The notes below the pieces were generated by a model that searched no databases, was not told the origin of the DNA, and saw nothing but the letters and a program-made list of their open reading frames with translations. A stretch of DNA of 32,431 bases from Phenylobacterium sp. GTDB taxonomy: Bacteria > Pseudomonadota > Alphaproteobacteria > Caulobacterales > Caulobacteraceae. The stretch covers positions 1-32,431 of the forward strand of contig NZ_JANINU010000165.1 in the NCBI RefSeq assembly GCF_024508875.1, in the 5' to 3' direction. The position numbers were made by a program, and so were the translations under genes. Positions 22,943 through 30,607 of this stretch are shown one piece after another (the stretch's first letter is position 1; the number at the start of each line of letters is the position of its first letter).

Positions 22943-24691
22943 ATGTCGTTCCGCGCTCCCGTCCGAGACCTGGCTTTCGCGCTCAAGACCGTCGGGCATC
23001 CCGAACTGCTTCGCCGGGCGTTTCCCGACCTGGACGACGACACCGTGCAGGCCGTGCTGGAGGCCGCCGGCGCCTTCGCCGACAACGAACTGGCGCCGCT
23101 TAACCGCAAGGGCGACCTCGAAGGCGCGCGCTACGAGAACGGCGCCGTCACCGCCGCCCCGGGCTTCGCGGACGCTTATCGCCACTTCGTCGAGCAGGGC
23201 TGGAACTCGCTCTCCGCCGATCCGCAATACGGCGGCCAGGGCCTCTCGAAGGCCATGGAGCTGGCCGTGTTCGAGATGGTCCACGCCGCAAACATGGCGT
23301 TCGGCCTCTGCCCGATGCTGACCCAGGGCGCGATCGAGGCGCTGACCCTGCACGGCACGCCGCGCCAGAAGGAACTCGTGCTGCCGAAGCTGGTCTCCGG
23401 CGAATGGACGGGCGCCATGTGTCTCACCGAGCCCCAAGCCGGTTCGGACCTCGCTGCCCTCACCTCCATCGCCCGCCCGGACGGCAAGGGTGGCTATCTG
23501 CTGTCGGGGCAGAAGATCTTCATCACCTGGGGCGACCACGACGCCGCCGACAACATCTGCCACCTGATCATCGCCCGCACGCCGGACGCGCCTCCGGGCG
23601 TGAAGGGGATCAGCCTGTTCCTGGCCAACAAGTTCCAGGTGAAGGACGACGGCTCGCTGGGGCCGCGCAACAGCTTCCGACCGGCTTCCATCGAGCATAA
23701 GCTGGGCATCCACGGCTCGCCCACCTGCGTGATGATCTACGAGGATGCGGAGGCCGAACTGGTCGGCGAACTGGGCCACGGCCTGGCCCACATGTTCGTC
23801 ATGATGAACGCCGCCCGCCTCCAGGTAGGCGTCCAGGGCGTCGCCATCGCCGAGCGCGCCTTCCAGCAGGCCCTCGCGTTCAGCCAGGAGCGCAAGCAAG
23901 GGCGTCCCGCGTTCGACGACGCCGACGGCATGATCTACGGCCATCCCGACGTGCGCCGCACGCTGATGCTGATGAAGGCCAAGATCGAGGCCGCGCGCGG
24001 CGTCTGCCTGACCACCGGCGTGCTTGCCGACCTCGCGCATCGCGCCGAATCCGAGGACGAGCGCGCCGCGGCCAAGGCGCGGCAGGAACTGCTGACGCCG
24101 ATCGCCAAGGCCTGGTCCACGGACATCGGCGTCGAGACGGCCTCGCTGGGTGTCCAACTCCACGGCGGCATGGGTTTCATCGAGGAGACCGGCGCCGCCC
24201 AGCACTATCGCGACGCGCGCATCGCCCCGATCTACGAAGGCACCAACGGCATCCAGGCCATGGACCTCGTCGGCCGCAAGGTGCGCCTCAACGGCGGGGC
24301 GACGCTGAAGGCGCTCTGCAGCGAAATGGCGCTGACCGCCGAGACCCTGACCGAAGTCGCCGAGCTGACGCCCGTCGGTCGGCGCCTCGCCGCCGGCGTG
24401 GCGGCCCTGGAGCGCGCCACGGACTGGCTGGTCTCTGCCGACAACACCCAGGCGCTGGCGGCGGCGACGCCGTTCCTGAGGCTGGCCGGCGACGTGGTCG
24501 GCGGGTGGATCCTCGGCCGCCAGGCCCTGGCGGCCGCCGGCGCGTCCGATCCCTGGCTCGCCACCAAGGGGGCCCTCGCTCGCCTCTACGCCAGCCAGGT
24601 CCTGAGCCTGGCGAGCGGCCTCGCCGACTCCATCTCGGAGAATGGCGCCGACGATCTTGCCGCAACCCGGGCCGCAGCCCTCGCGAGCTAG
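22943..24691 (+). CDS. Acyl-CoA dehydrogenase, long form with C-terminal extension
   Basis: A 582-residue flavoenzyme that introduces a trans-2 double bond into an acyl-CoA and passes electrons to ETF. The N-terminal helical domain covers about 35-155, then the FAD/substrate beta-domain (MCLTEPQAGSDLAAL near 155, QKIFITWGDHD near 190) and the C-terminal helical domain (QLHGGMGFIEETGAAQHYRDARI near 408). The catalytic base is E432 in IYEGTNGIQAMDLVGRK. Residues past about 460 form the extra helical domain typical of the 590-residue class (DmdC/AcdA-like, acetyl-CoA dehydrogenase-like C-terminus). Chain-length preference cannot be told; members include 3-methylmercaptopropionyl-CoA dehydrogenases as well as fatty acyl enzymes. 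Confidence 0.93.
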   Translation: MSFRAPVRDLAFALKTVGHPELLRRAFPDLDDDTVQAVLEAAGAFADNELAPLNRKGDLEGARYENGAVTAAPGFADAYRHFVEQGWNSLSADPQYGGQGLSKAMELAVFEMVHAANMAFGLCPMLTQGAIEALTLHGTPRQKELVLPKLVSGEWTGAMCLTEPQAGSDLAALTSIARPDGKGGYLLSGQKIFITWGDHDAADNICHLIIARTPDAPPGVKGISLFLANKFQVKDDGSLGPRNSFRPASIEHKLGIHGSPTCVMIYEDAEAELVGELGHGLAHMFVMMNAARLQVGVQGVAIAERAFQQALAFSQERKQGRPAFDDADGMIYGHPDVRRTLMLMKAKIEAARGVCLTTGVLADLAHRAESEDERAAAKARQELLTPIAKAWSTDIGVETASLGVQLHGGMGFIEETGAAQHYRDARIAPIYEGTNGIQAMDLVGRKVRLNGGATLKALCSEMALTAETLTEVAELTPVGRRLAAGVAALERATDWLVSADNTQALAAATPFLRLAGDVVGGWILGRQALAAAGASDPWLATKGALARLYASQVLSLASGLADSISENGADDLAATRAAALAS

Positions 24692-24737
24692 CGGAAGCTT
24701 CACAATCCCCGATTGAGATATCCCGTTCTCGGATTCT

Positions 24738-24768
24738 CGGACGGTTTACCTTTGAGCTCTACCGTCCG
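24738..24768. promoter_or_regulatory. Perfect 8-bp dyad before the hybrid histidine kinase gene
   Basis: CGGACGGT (24738-24745) and ACCGTCCG (24761-24768) flank 15 less GC-rich bases, ending 19 bases before the kinase ATG. It is 46 bases past the acyl-CoA dehydrogenase stop and has no following T-run, so it looks more like an operator or leader structure than a terminator. A smaller dyad, CAATC-CCC-GATTG, lies at 24703-24715. Confidence 0.4.
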
Positions 24769-24787
24769 CCGAAAGGGGTAGGGTGTG

Positions 24788-26662
24788 ATGTCCACGGCCA
24801 AGGCTGCGTCCGGCGCGCCGATGATGGCGGGCGACGTCGTGGACGCCCGTCTCACCGCCTACCAGCTCTCCGTCGGGGGGCTGCGCCTGCCCGTCCTCGC
24901 CCACTATGCCTTCAACGCGGTCGCCGCGATCGGCATCTGGATGCTGGGCCATCCGCTCCTCGCCGCCGCGCTGTTCTTCGGATCGAGCGCGATCGACACG
25001 CTGCAACAGGTCCTGATCGCCCGCTGGCTGCGCGAAAGCGCCGGCGCCGACGAGGCCAGGGGCTTTCGCAGGCTCGCCCTCCTCTGCTTCGCACGCGTAT
25101 CCGTCTACACCGCTCCCACCTTCGCCATGGCCTGGAGCGGCGGCCTTCCGGAACACCTGCTCTACGTCATCCAGCTCGGGACGCTTCTGGTCGTCGCCCT
25201 TGGGGCGGGCTCCCTGTCACGGACCGTGTTCTGGTCGCTAACCACCCCCATCCTGCTGCAGGGCGCGGTGATGATCTTCCTGCAGTTCGATCTGCAGACC
25301 GCCGCGGCCCTGATGACCGGCTTCCTCGTCCTCGTCGTGCTGCTAGGCATGATCTCCGACAGTACGGTTCGGGCGATCACGACCTGGCACGAGGCCTTCC
25401 TGGCCAACGTCAACCTGGTCGACGACCTCGCCGCCGCCCGCGACCAGGCGCTCGCCGAGCGCACCGCCGCCGACCAGGCCCGCGAAGCCGCCCGCGCCGC
25501 CAACCGGGCGAAGTCGAACTTCCTCGCCACCATGAGCCACGAGATCCGCACGCCGATGAACGGCGTCCTCGGCATGGCCCAGCTCATGAAGCGCGACGAG
25601 GTCGATCCCGTGCAGACCCAGCGGCTCGACGTGCTGATCGACAGCGGCGAGTACCTCCTGTCGATCCTCAACGACATCCTCGACGTCTCGAAGATCGACG
25701 CCGGCAAGCTCGAGATCATGCCGTCGGCGGAGGACCTGCACCTCTTCATGGAGCGGCTGGTCAGCCTCTGGACGCCGCGCGCCGACGAGCGGGGCGTCGC
25801 GCTGGCCCTCGAGCTCGCGCCCAGCGTCCCGCGGGCGGTGTTCATGGACGCGCTGCGCCTGCGCCAGGTCATGTTCAACCTGGTCGGCAACGCTCTGAAG
25901 TTCACCGACGAGGGCGCCGTCAGGGTCGTCGCCGACGCCGCGCCCTGGGACGACGATTCCATCCGGCTGCACCTTGCCGTGATCGACACCGGCGCCGGCA
26001 TCGCGCCGCAGCACGTCCCGCATCTCTTCGACCGCTTCTCCCAGGCGGATGAATCCGAAGCGCGCCGGCTCGGCGGCACCGGCCTCGGCCTGGCCATCGT
26101 CAAGCAGCTTGTGGAACTGATGGGCGGCCGCGTGTGGGTGGAGAGCGAGCTCGGCAAGGGCTCGACGTTCCATCTGGAAATCCCGCTCGACCTGGCCCAG
26201 CACACGCTGGCCGACGCGGCGTCCGAGGCGAACGAGCCCCAGCCGCTGGCGGTCGAGACTCTGCGGATCCTGTCCATCGACGACAACGCCGTGAACCTGC
26301 TCGTGCTCGACCAGTTGCTCACCAGTCTCGGCCACGCGGTCTCAAAGGCCTCGTCCGGATCGGAGGGCCTGCGCGCCCTCGGGGAAGAGCGCTTCGACCT
26401 CGTGCTGACCGATATCCAGATGCCGGGCCTCACCGGCGTCGACGTCCTGGAGGCGTTACGCTGCGCCCCCGGCCCGAACCAGCACATCCCGGTCGTCGCC
26501 CTCACCGCCGACGTCACCTCGGGCGGCCGCCAGCGCTACCTCGACCAGGGCTTCACCGAGCACGCCGCCAAGCCCATCCAGCTCCAGGACCTGCTCGGGG
26601 CCATCGTCCGCGCCATGGCTGCGGCGCCCGGCCCCGACGAACGCGCGACCCTCAGCGCGTGA
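24788..26662 (+). CDS. Membrane-bound hybrid histidine kinase with receiver domain
   Basis: A 624-residue sensor. Residues 33-190 contain about six hydrophobic segments and no large periplasmic loop, so the signal is probably sensed in or near the membrane. A coiled stretch (207-242; Ala/Arg/Glu-rich) leads to the HisKA domain, with the phospho-accepting H251 in SHEIRTPMNG. The HATPase domain has N-box NLVGNALKF near 364, DTGAGI near 400 and GGTGLGLAI near 429. A receiver domain at 492-610 has acidic D498/D499, phospho-acceptor D542 in LTDIQMPG, T573 and K595, all intact. No HPt domain or response regulator is adjacent, so a separate phosphotransferase is implied. The ATG at 24788 is preceded by GGGGTAGGG; a GTG one codon earlier is possible. 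It overlaps the convergent YkgJ-like gene by 11 bases. Confidence 0.94.
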   Translation: MSTAKAASGAPMMAGDVVDARLTAYQLSVGGLRLPVLAHYAFNAVAAIGIWMLGHPLLAAALFFGSSAIDTLQQVLIARWLRESAGADEARGFRRLALLCFARVSVYTAPTFAMAWSGGLPEHLLYVIQLGTLLVVALGAGSLSRTVFWSLTTPILLQGAVMIFLQFDLQTAAALMTGFLVLVVLLGMISDSTVRAITTWHEAFLANVNLVDDLAAARDQALAERTAADQAREAARAANRAKSNFLATMSHEIRTPMNGVLGMAQLMKRDEVDPVQTQRLDVLIDSGEYLLSILNDILDVSKIDAGKLEIMPSAEDLHLFMERLVSLWTPRADERGVALALELAPSVPRAVFMDALRLRQVMFNLVGNALKFTDEGAVRVVADAAPWDDDSIRLHLAVIDTGAGIAPQHVPHLFDRFSQADESEARRLGGTGLGLAIVKQLVELMGGRVWVESELGKGSTFHLEIPLDLAQHTLADAASEANEPQPLAVETLRILSIDDNAVNLLVLDQLLTSLGHAVSKASSGSEGLRALGEERFDLVLTDIQMPGLTGVDVLEALRCAPGPNQHIPVVALTADVTSGGRQRYLDQGFTEHAAKPIQLQDLLGAIVRAMAAAPGPDERATLSA

Positions 26663-27134
26663 CGTAGCGGGCGTAAGGCCGGTTCGCCTCGTCGTAGCCG
26701 GACGTGATGGGCAGGGCCTGTTCCGGCCCCAGGTCGATGTCCGCCTCCGGGAACACGATGGTCAGCCGACCGCCTGAACGCACCGCCACCTCGAACGGCT
26801 CAGGATGGCGCCGATCCGACCAGGCCTTGATCTGAGCGTAGTAGGGCGACTGGCGCCACGCCAGCGGCGATGACGGGTCGACGTCTATGATCAGGCGCCG
26901 CCCTTCGCGACCCGTCCAGATCATGAATTTCGCCTTGTCCGGCCGCCACGCGTCGCCCAGCCCCTCCGCGGTCAGGTAGAGGCACTCGAAGGCGCGGCAG
27001 GCCTGCGGCCGGCCCTCGTAGTCGCCGCAGCCCCGCTTCATCACGTACTTCGCGCACCAGGCGCCGGCCGGCTTCTCAAGCGCCGGGATCGCCATCAGCT
27101 TGCAGCACATGCCGCATGATCCGCACGACTTCAT
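26652..27134 (-). CDS. YkgJ-like CxxCxxCC metal-chelating protein
   Basis: A 160-residue protein beginning MKSCGSCGMCCK. The CxxCxxCC cluster (C4, C7, C10, C11) with C27, C36, C46 and C51 (WCAKYV, RGCGDYEGRPQACRAFEC) defines the YkgJ/UPF0153 zinc- or iron-binding family. The C-terminal half (IIDVDPSSPLAWRQSPYYAQIKAW, then LTIVFPEADIDLGP) is less conserved and unassigned. Family members are proposed metal chelators with unclear roles. No signal peptide is seen, so it is cytoplasmic. It is followed upstream by the amidohydrolase gene on the same strand, 42 bases away. Confidence 0.88.
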   Translation of the reverse strand: MKSCGSCGMCCKLMAIPALEKPAGAWCAKYVMKRGCGDYEGRPQACRAFECLYLTAEGLGDAWRPDKAKFMIWTGREGRRLIIDVDPSSPLAWRQSPYYAQIKAWSDRRHPEPFEVAVRSGGRLTIVFPEADIDLGPEQALPITSGYDEANRPYARYVTR

Positions 27135-27176
27135 GCGGCTCTTGTCGGCCGCGCCGCGCTCAGCCGCAAGCCGGCC

Positions 27177-28358
27177 TCAGGCCGCCTGCAGCGACGGCAG
27201 GTCGTGCAGGGAGGGGTCCAGGCCCCGGCCCATCAGGTCGATGAAGTTGTCGCGGTAGAAGGCGCGCTTCGCCGCCTCGTCCACCCCGGCCAGGTTGTCG
27301 TTGAACCGCTTCAGCGGATTGCGGCCGCCCTCCACGTGCGGGAAGTCCGACGAGAACAGCACCGTCTCGGTCCCGGCGTTGGCCATGATCCAGGCGACGT
27401 CCTCGTGCGGATAGGGCGTCACCCGCAACTGCCGGCGCAGGATCGCGCTGGGCGTATCCGACAGCTTCTGCAGCCGCTCCTCCTTGCCGAACGCCGCGCA
27501 GCCGGAATCCAGGAACTTCATCAGGCTGGGCAGCCACGACGCCCCCAGTTCGATCGCCCCCCACTTCAGCCGCGGGAAGCGGTCGAAGACCCCGTCGATC
27601 ACCAGGGCCGACAGCGTCTGCCAGATGCTCAGCGGGATCGCCATGAAGGTCAGGGACGTGAAGTTCTCGTCGCCGCCGTGGAAGTCCTTCACGAAGGGCA
27701 GGCCGTTCTCCAGGTAGGCCTTGGCCATCTTCTCCTCCCCGCCCACGTGGAAGAGCACCGGCACGCCGGCCTCCTGGGCCAGCGCCCACAGCGGGTCGAG
27801 CTCGACGTGGCTGGGCGAGAAGCCCGGCGGATGGCGCGAGGGGATCACCAGCGCCTTGGCGCCCAGTTCCAGCGCCTCACGGGCGATCTGCGGCGCCCGC
27901 GCCCGGTCGACCAACGGCACATAGCCGGTCGCCAAAAGCCGCGGGTCCACCGAGCAGAACTCGGTCATCATCCGGTTGTGGCCGCGGGCGGCTTCAACGG
28001 CCAGCTCCGTCTCGCCCATCTGCTCCAGGCCGAAGTTCGAGAGGCATGCCGTCGTGAAGACGAGTTGGCTGGCGAACCCCAGGTAGTCCAGCGTCGCCGG
28101 CCGGTCCGCCGCCTCGAAGGCGCCTAGGGCCTCGTAGTTCTTGCGCAGCAGGATATTGGCCTCGGCCCCGGCGCGGAACTCGGGGTCCTTGGCCTTGTCG
28201 GCCGCCTTGGCGAACCACTCGGGCAGCACGTCCTTGCGCCCCGTCTTCTCCACGAACGCGCCCCGGAACTTGGGGTCCAGGTAGCGGTTGATCGTGCCCG
28301 GCAGCTCCATGATGTGGCTGTCGGCGTCGTGAACGGTCTGGCCCTCGACATAAGCCAT
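27177..28358 (-). CDS. Amidohydrolase family protein (amidohydrolase 2 type)
   Basis: A 393-residue metal-dependent hydrolase or decarboxylase. GGAGG lies 7 bases before the ATG at 28358; an upstream in-frame start at 28373 lacks this. The first metal site is present as DADSHIMELP near residue 12 (D-x-D-x-H in place of the usual HxH, as in the ACMS decarboxylase-like branch). Further marks are KALVIPSRHPPGFSPSHVELDPLWALAQEAGVPV-type text near 190, VLFHVGGEE near 210 with a metal-site histidine, and LFSSDFPHVEGGRNP near 340 with the catalytic aspartate. Proteins of this branch often act on aromatic ring-cleavage products. The gene diverges from the DNA glycosylase with almost no intergenic space. 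Confidence 0.9.
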   Translation of the reverse strand: MAYVEGQTVHDADSHIMELPGTINRYLDPKFRGAFVEKTGRKDVLPEWFAKAADKAKDPEFRAGAEANILLRKNYEALGAFEAADRPATLDYLGFASQLVFTTACLSNFGLEQMGETELAVEAARGHNRMMTEFCSVDPRLLATGYVPLVDRARAPQIAREALELGAKALVIPSRHPPGFSPSHVELDPLWALAQEAGVPVLFHVGGEEKMAKAYLENGLPFVKDFHGGDENFTSLTFMAIPLSIWQTLSALVIDGVFDRFPRLKWGAIELGASWLPSLMKFLDSGCAAFGKEERLQKLSDTPSAILRRQLRVTPYPHEDVAWIMANAGTETVLFSSDFPHVEGGRNPLKRFNDNLAGVDEAAKRAFYRDNFIDLMGRGLDPSLHDLPSLQAA

Positions 28359-28374
28359 GGCGCATCCTCCCAAG

Positions 28375-28977
28375 ATGAGCTCTTTCGTTGCCCGCCATTC
28401 CGGACGTTCGAACGCCCAGCGTCAAGGCTTCTGGGATCGCCATCCGGCCGAGGTGGCCGCCGACCTGATCGGCTGGTCCGTCCTCGTCGGCGGCGTGGGG
28501 GGGCGCATCGTCGAGACCGAGGCCTACCACCACGAGGACCCCGCCTCGCACAGCTACTCAGGCCCGACGCCGCGTAACGAGGTGATGTTCGGGCCGACGG
28601 GGACGCTCTACGTCTACCGTTCGTACGGCATCCACTGGTGCATGAACTTCGTCTGCTGGGCGGAGGCGCCCGGCGGGGCCGTGCTGATCCGGGCGATCGA
28701 GCCGACGGCGGGCCTGGAGATCATGTCCGAGCGCCGCGGCCTCGGCGACCCGCGCGCCCTGTGCTCGGGGCCCGGCAAGCTCTGCCAGGCGCTGGCCATC
28801 ACCCGGGAGCACAACGGCCTTGCGCTCGATCGCCCGCCGTTCCAGCTCGCGCCGGGACCGGCCAGGGGCCTCGCCGTCGGCCCCCGCATCGGCATCACCA
28901 AGGCCGTCGACGTGCCCTGGCGGTTCGGCGAGGCCGGCTCGAAGTTCGTGAGCCGGCCCTTTCCGAAGACGGCCTAG
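28375..28977 (+). CDS. DNA-3-methyladenine glycosylase (AAG/MPG family)
   Basis: A 200-residue base-excision repair enzyme that removes alkylated purines such as 3-methyladenine. Signature text follows the family closely: VETEAYHHEDPASHSYSG, then TPRNEVMFGPTGTLYVYRSYGIHWCMNFV. In human AAG terms the catalytic glutamate is the E of TEAY, the next tyrosine contacts the flipped base, and the H of ASHS matches the base-stacking histidine. The C-terminus carries CSGPGKLCQALAI and GPRIGITKAVDVPWRF, also typical. The start is uncertain: an ATG at 28357 would overlap the start codon of the divergent amidohydrolase and translate its ribosome site, so 28375 is preferred. Neither has a ribosome site, and leaderless translation is plausible. 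Confidence 0.92.
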   Translation: MSSFVARHSGRSNAQRQGFWDRHPAEVAADLIGWSVLVGGVGGRIVETEAYHHEDPASHSYSGPTPRNEVMFGPTGTLYVYRSYGIHWCMNFVCWAEAPGGAVLIRAIEPTAGLEIMSERRGLGDPRALCSGPGKLCQALAITREHNGLALDRPPFQLAPGPARGLAVGPRIGITKAVDVPWRFGEAGSKFVSRPFPKTA

Positions 28978-29456
28978 AGCTGCGCCAGCATGTAGTCGGC
29001 GGCCGAGACCTTGAATTCGCCCGGCGCCTCGACGTTCAGCTCGGTCACCACGCCGTCCTTCACGATCATGGAATAGCGCTGCGAGCGCTTGCCCATGCCG
29101 AACTTGCTGCCGTCCATCGTCAGGCCGACCGCCTCCGTGAACGCGCCGTTGCCGTCGCCCAGCATGACGATGTCCTCGCCCACCGCCTGGTCTTCGCCCC
29201 AGGCGCGCATCACGAAGGCGTCGTTCACCGACAGGCAGGCGATCTCGTCCACGCCCTTCGCCTTGAGGTCCGGGGCGTGCTGCTTGAAGCCCGGCAGGTG
29301 CTTGGCCGAGCAGGTGGGCGTGAAGGCGCCCGGCACGGCGAACAGGGCCACGGTCCGGCCCTTGAAAAAGTCTTCGCTCTGTACTGGCTTCGGCCCCTCG
29401 GCGGTCGCCTGGGTCAGGGTCACGTTCGGCAGCTTGTCGCCCACTTTGATCGTCAT
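28974..29456 (-). CDS. Peroxiredoxin, Prx5/AhpE-like (redoxin domain)
   Basis: A 160-residue thiol peroxidase starting MTIKVGDKLPNVTL with GAGGAG upstream. The peroxidatic cysteine is C49 in VPGAFTPTCSAKHLPGF, with T46 and the distal arginine region further on (GMGKRSQRYSMIV). A second cysteine, C74 in ACLSVNDAF, is at a position common in this family; the C-terminal resolving cysteine of eukaryotic Prx5 is absent. It would reduce hydrogen and alkyl peroxides using glutathione/glutaredoxin or another external thiol. It overlaps the stop of the DNA glycosylase gene by 4 bases. Confidence 0.95.
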   Translation of the reverse strand: MTIKVGDKLPNVTLTQATAEGPKPVQSEDFFKGRTVALFAVPGAFTPTCSAKHLPGFKQHAPDLKAKGVDEIACLSVNDAFVMRAWGEDQAVGEDIVMLGDGNGAFTEAVGLTMDGSKFGMGKRSQRYSMIVKDGVVTELNVEAPGEFKVSAADYMLAQL

Positions 29457-29586
29457 CGGCAGGTCTCCTCGTCCTGGGTCTTCCCTGCCTGATAAACGAG
29501 AAGTCCGGCGTTCGGTAACGAGGATTTCTCGCCCCCGCCGCCGCGCCCCCTTGAAGTCGCCACGATCCCTGCGAATCCTGTGGGGG

Positions 29587-30150
29587 ATGGAAGGCGGCTA
29601 CCTCACCGGCCAGATGCTGATCGCCATGCCGGGGATCGGCGATCCCCGCTTCGAGCGGTCCCTGATCCTCGTCTGCGCCCACGATCACGACCACGCCATG
29701 GGCATCGCGGTGAACCGGCCGGTCGAGGGCCTCACCGTGCCCGACCTGCTGGAACGGCTCGAGGTGAAGGTGGCCGACGAGCTCGACGACGACCTCGTCC
29801 TGCTGGGCGGGCCCGTGGAGATGGAGCGCGGCTTCGTCGTCCACACCGACGACTACCACGCCGAGCACAGCCTGGGCGTCGAGGGCGGCCTGGCGCTCAC
29901 CACCACCCGCGAGGTGCTGGAGGCCATGGGCGGGCGCGAACCGCATCCCCGCCGCGCTGTCCTGGCCCTCGGCTACGCCGGCTGGGGCGCCGGCCAGCTC
30001 GAACGCGAAATCCGCGAGAACGTCTGGCTGACCGTGGAGGCCGACGAGGCCCTCGTCTTCGACGACGCCTACGACACCAAGTGGACCCGCGCCCTGGAAA
30101 AGCTTGGCATCGACCCCAAGTTCCTCAGCGCCGAAGCGGGGCGGGCGTAG
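29587..30150 (+). CDS. YqgE/AlgH family protein
   Basis: A 187-residue protein matching YqgE/AlgH (UPF0301) end to end: GGYLTGQMLIAMPGIGDPRFERSL at the start, VCAHDHDHAMGIAVNRP near 30, LLGGPVEMERGFVVHTDDY near 80, LALGYAGWGAGQLEREIRENVW near 125, and VFDDAYDTKWTRALEKLGID near 160. The family is widely conserved and its biochemical role is unsettled, despite the AlgH name from alginate regulation. The ATG is preceded only by a GGGGG run. A small secreted protein gene begins 52 bases downstream. Confidence 0.95.
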   Translation: MEGGYLTGQMLIAMPGIGDPRFERSLILVCAHDHDHAMGIAVNRPVEGLTVPDLLERLEVKVADELDDDLVLLGGPVEMERGFVVHTDDYHAEHSLGVEGGLALTTTREVLEAMGGREPHPRRAVLALGYAGWGAGQLEREIRENVWLTVEADEALVFDDAYDTKWTRALEKLGIDPKFLSAEAGRA

Positions 30151-30189
30151 GGGCCGGACAACCGGGAGCGGATGTTCGCGACGTCGGCG

Positions 30190-30205
30190 AGGAGAAGACC
30201 GATTG
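30190..30205 (+). promoter_or_regulatory. Ribosome binding site that decides a TTG start
   Basis: AGGAG (30190-30194) stands 8 bases before TTG (30203-30205). It supports initiation at TTG rather than at the upstream frame or at the internal ATG at 30236, and the resulting protein has a complete signal peptide. Confidence 0.65.
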
Positions 30206-30559
30206 AACAGTCTCTTTCAGCGAACGGCTGCTGTCATGGCACTGCTGATGGTTGCGGCGGCGCAGCCGCATGTGGCGAAAGCAGCCGAAGCGCGTCCCTG
30301 CCCACCGCGCTGGGGCGAACCAGGAAAGCCACTGGTGCCGGATGTCGAGACTGCCCGGAGCATCTTTCTCGCTGTCGAGAAGCGCTTCCATCCCGCCGCC
30401 GACGTGAAGAACTTTCCGCTCATCATGGCCAACGATGAGGGGGATAGCTGGGCGGTGTTCAGGGGAACAACCAAGCCGGGAACCATGGGTGGCGGACAGC
30501 TCGAAATGCGCGTCGCAAAGTGCAATGGCGCGATCTCGGACGTCCACTTCTCCAAATAG
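30203..30559 (+). CDS. Small secreted protein resembling NTF2-fold immunity proteins
   Basis: A 118-residue protein from a TTG start chosen on its ribosome site. The first 26 residues form a signal peptide (MNSLFQRTAAVMALLMVAAA, cleavage near AKA). The mature part, VPDVETARSIFLAVEKRF, then DSWAVFRGT, then GGGQLEMRVAKCNGAISDVHF at the end, follows the pattern of the NTF2-fold immunity/YbbC-YhhH family (a helix with paired alanine/acidic positions, a W-V strand, a GG-hinged strand pair). No toxin gene is adjacent, so an immunity role is only a family-based possibility. Codon use is visibly less GC-rich than that of YqgE or pdeA, hinting at later acquisition. If the family call is wrong, it is simply a small periplasmic protein of unknown function. 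Confidence 0.65.
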   Translation: MNSLFQRTAAVMALLMVAAAQPHVAKAAEARPCPPRWGEPGKPLVPDVETARSIFLAVEKRFHPAADVKNFPLIMANDEGDSWAVFRGTTKPGTMGGGQLEMRVAKCNGAISDVHFSK

Positions 30560-30607
30560 CGCTGAACCTGCCGAGCGTCGCCTAAGGGTCGGTCGCGGCC
30601 CCCGCCC

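Noticed and set aside
22262..24703. An 813-codon minus-strand frame that includes the yceI gene
   Set aside because: Everything upstream of 22861 is antisense to the acyl-CoA dehydrogenase and has no conserved content; only the last 199 residues are YceI.
30104..30202. Longer N-terminus for the NTF2-like protein
   Set aside because: The extra stretch overlaps the end of yqgE, is arginine-rich, and would bury the signal peptide; the ribosome site supports TTG at 30203.
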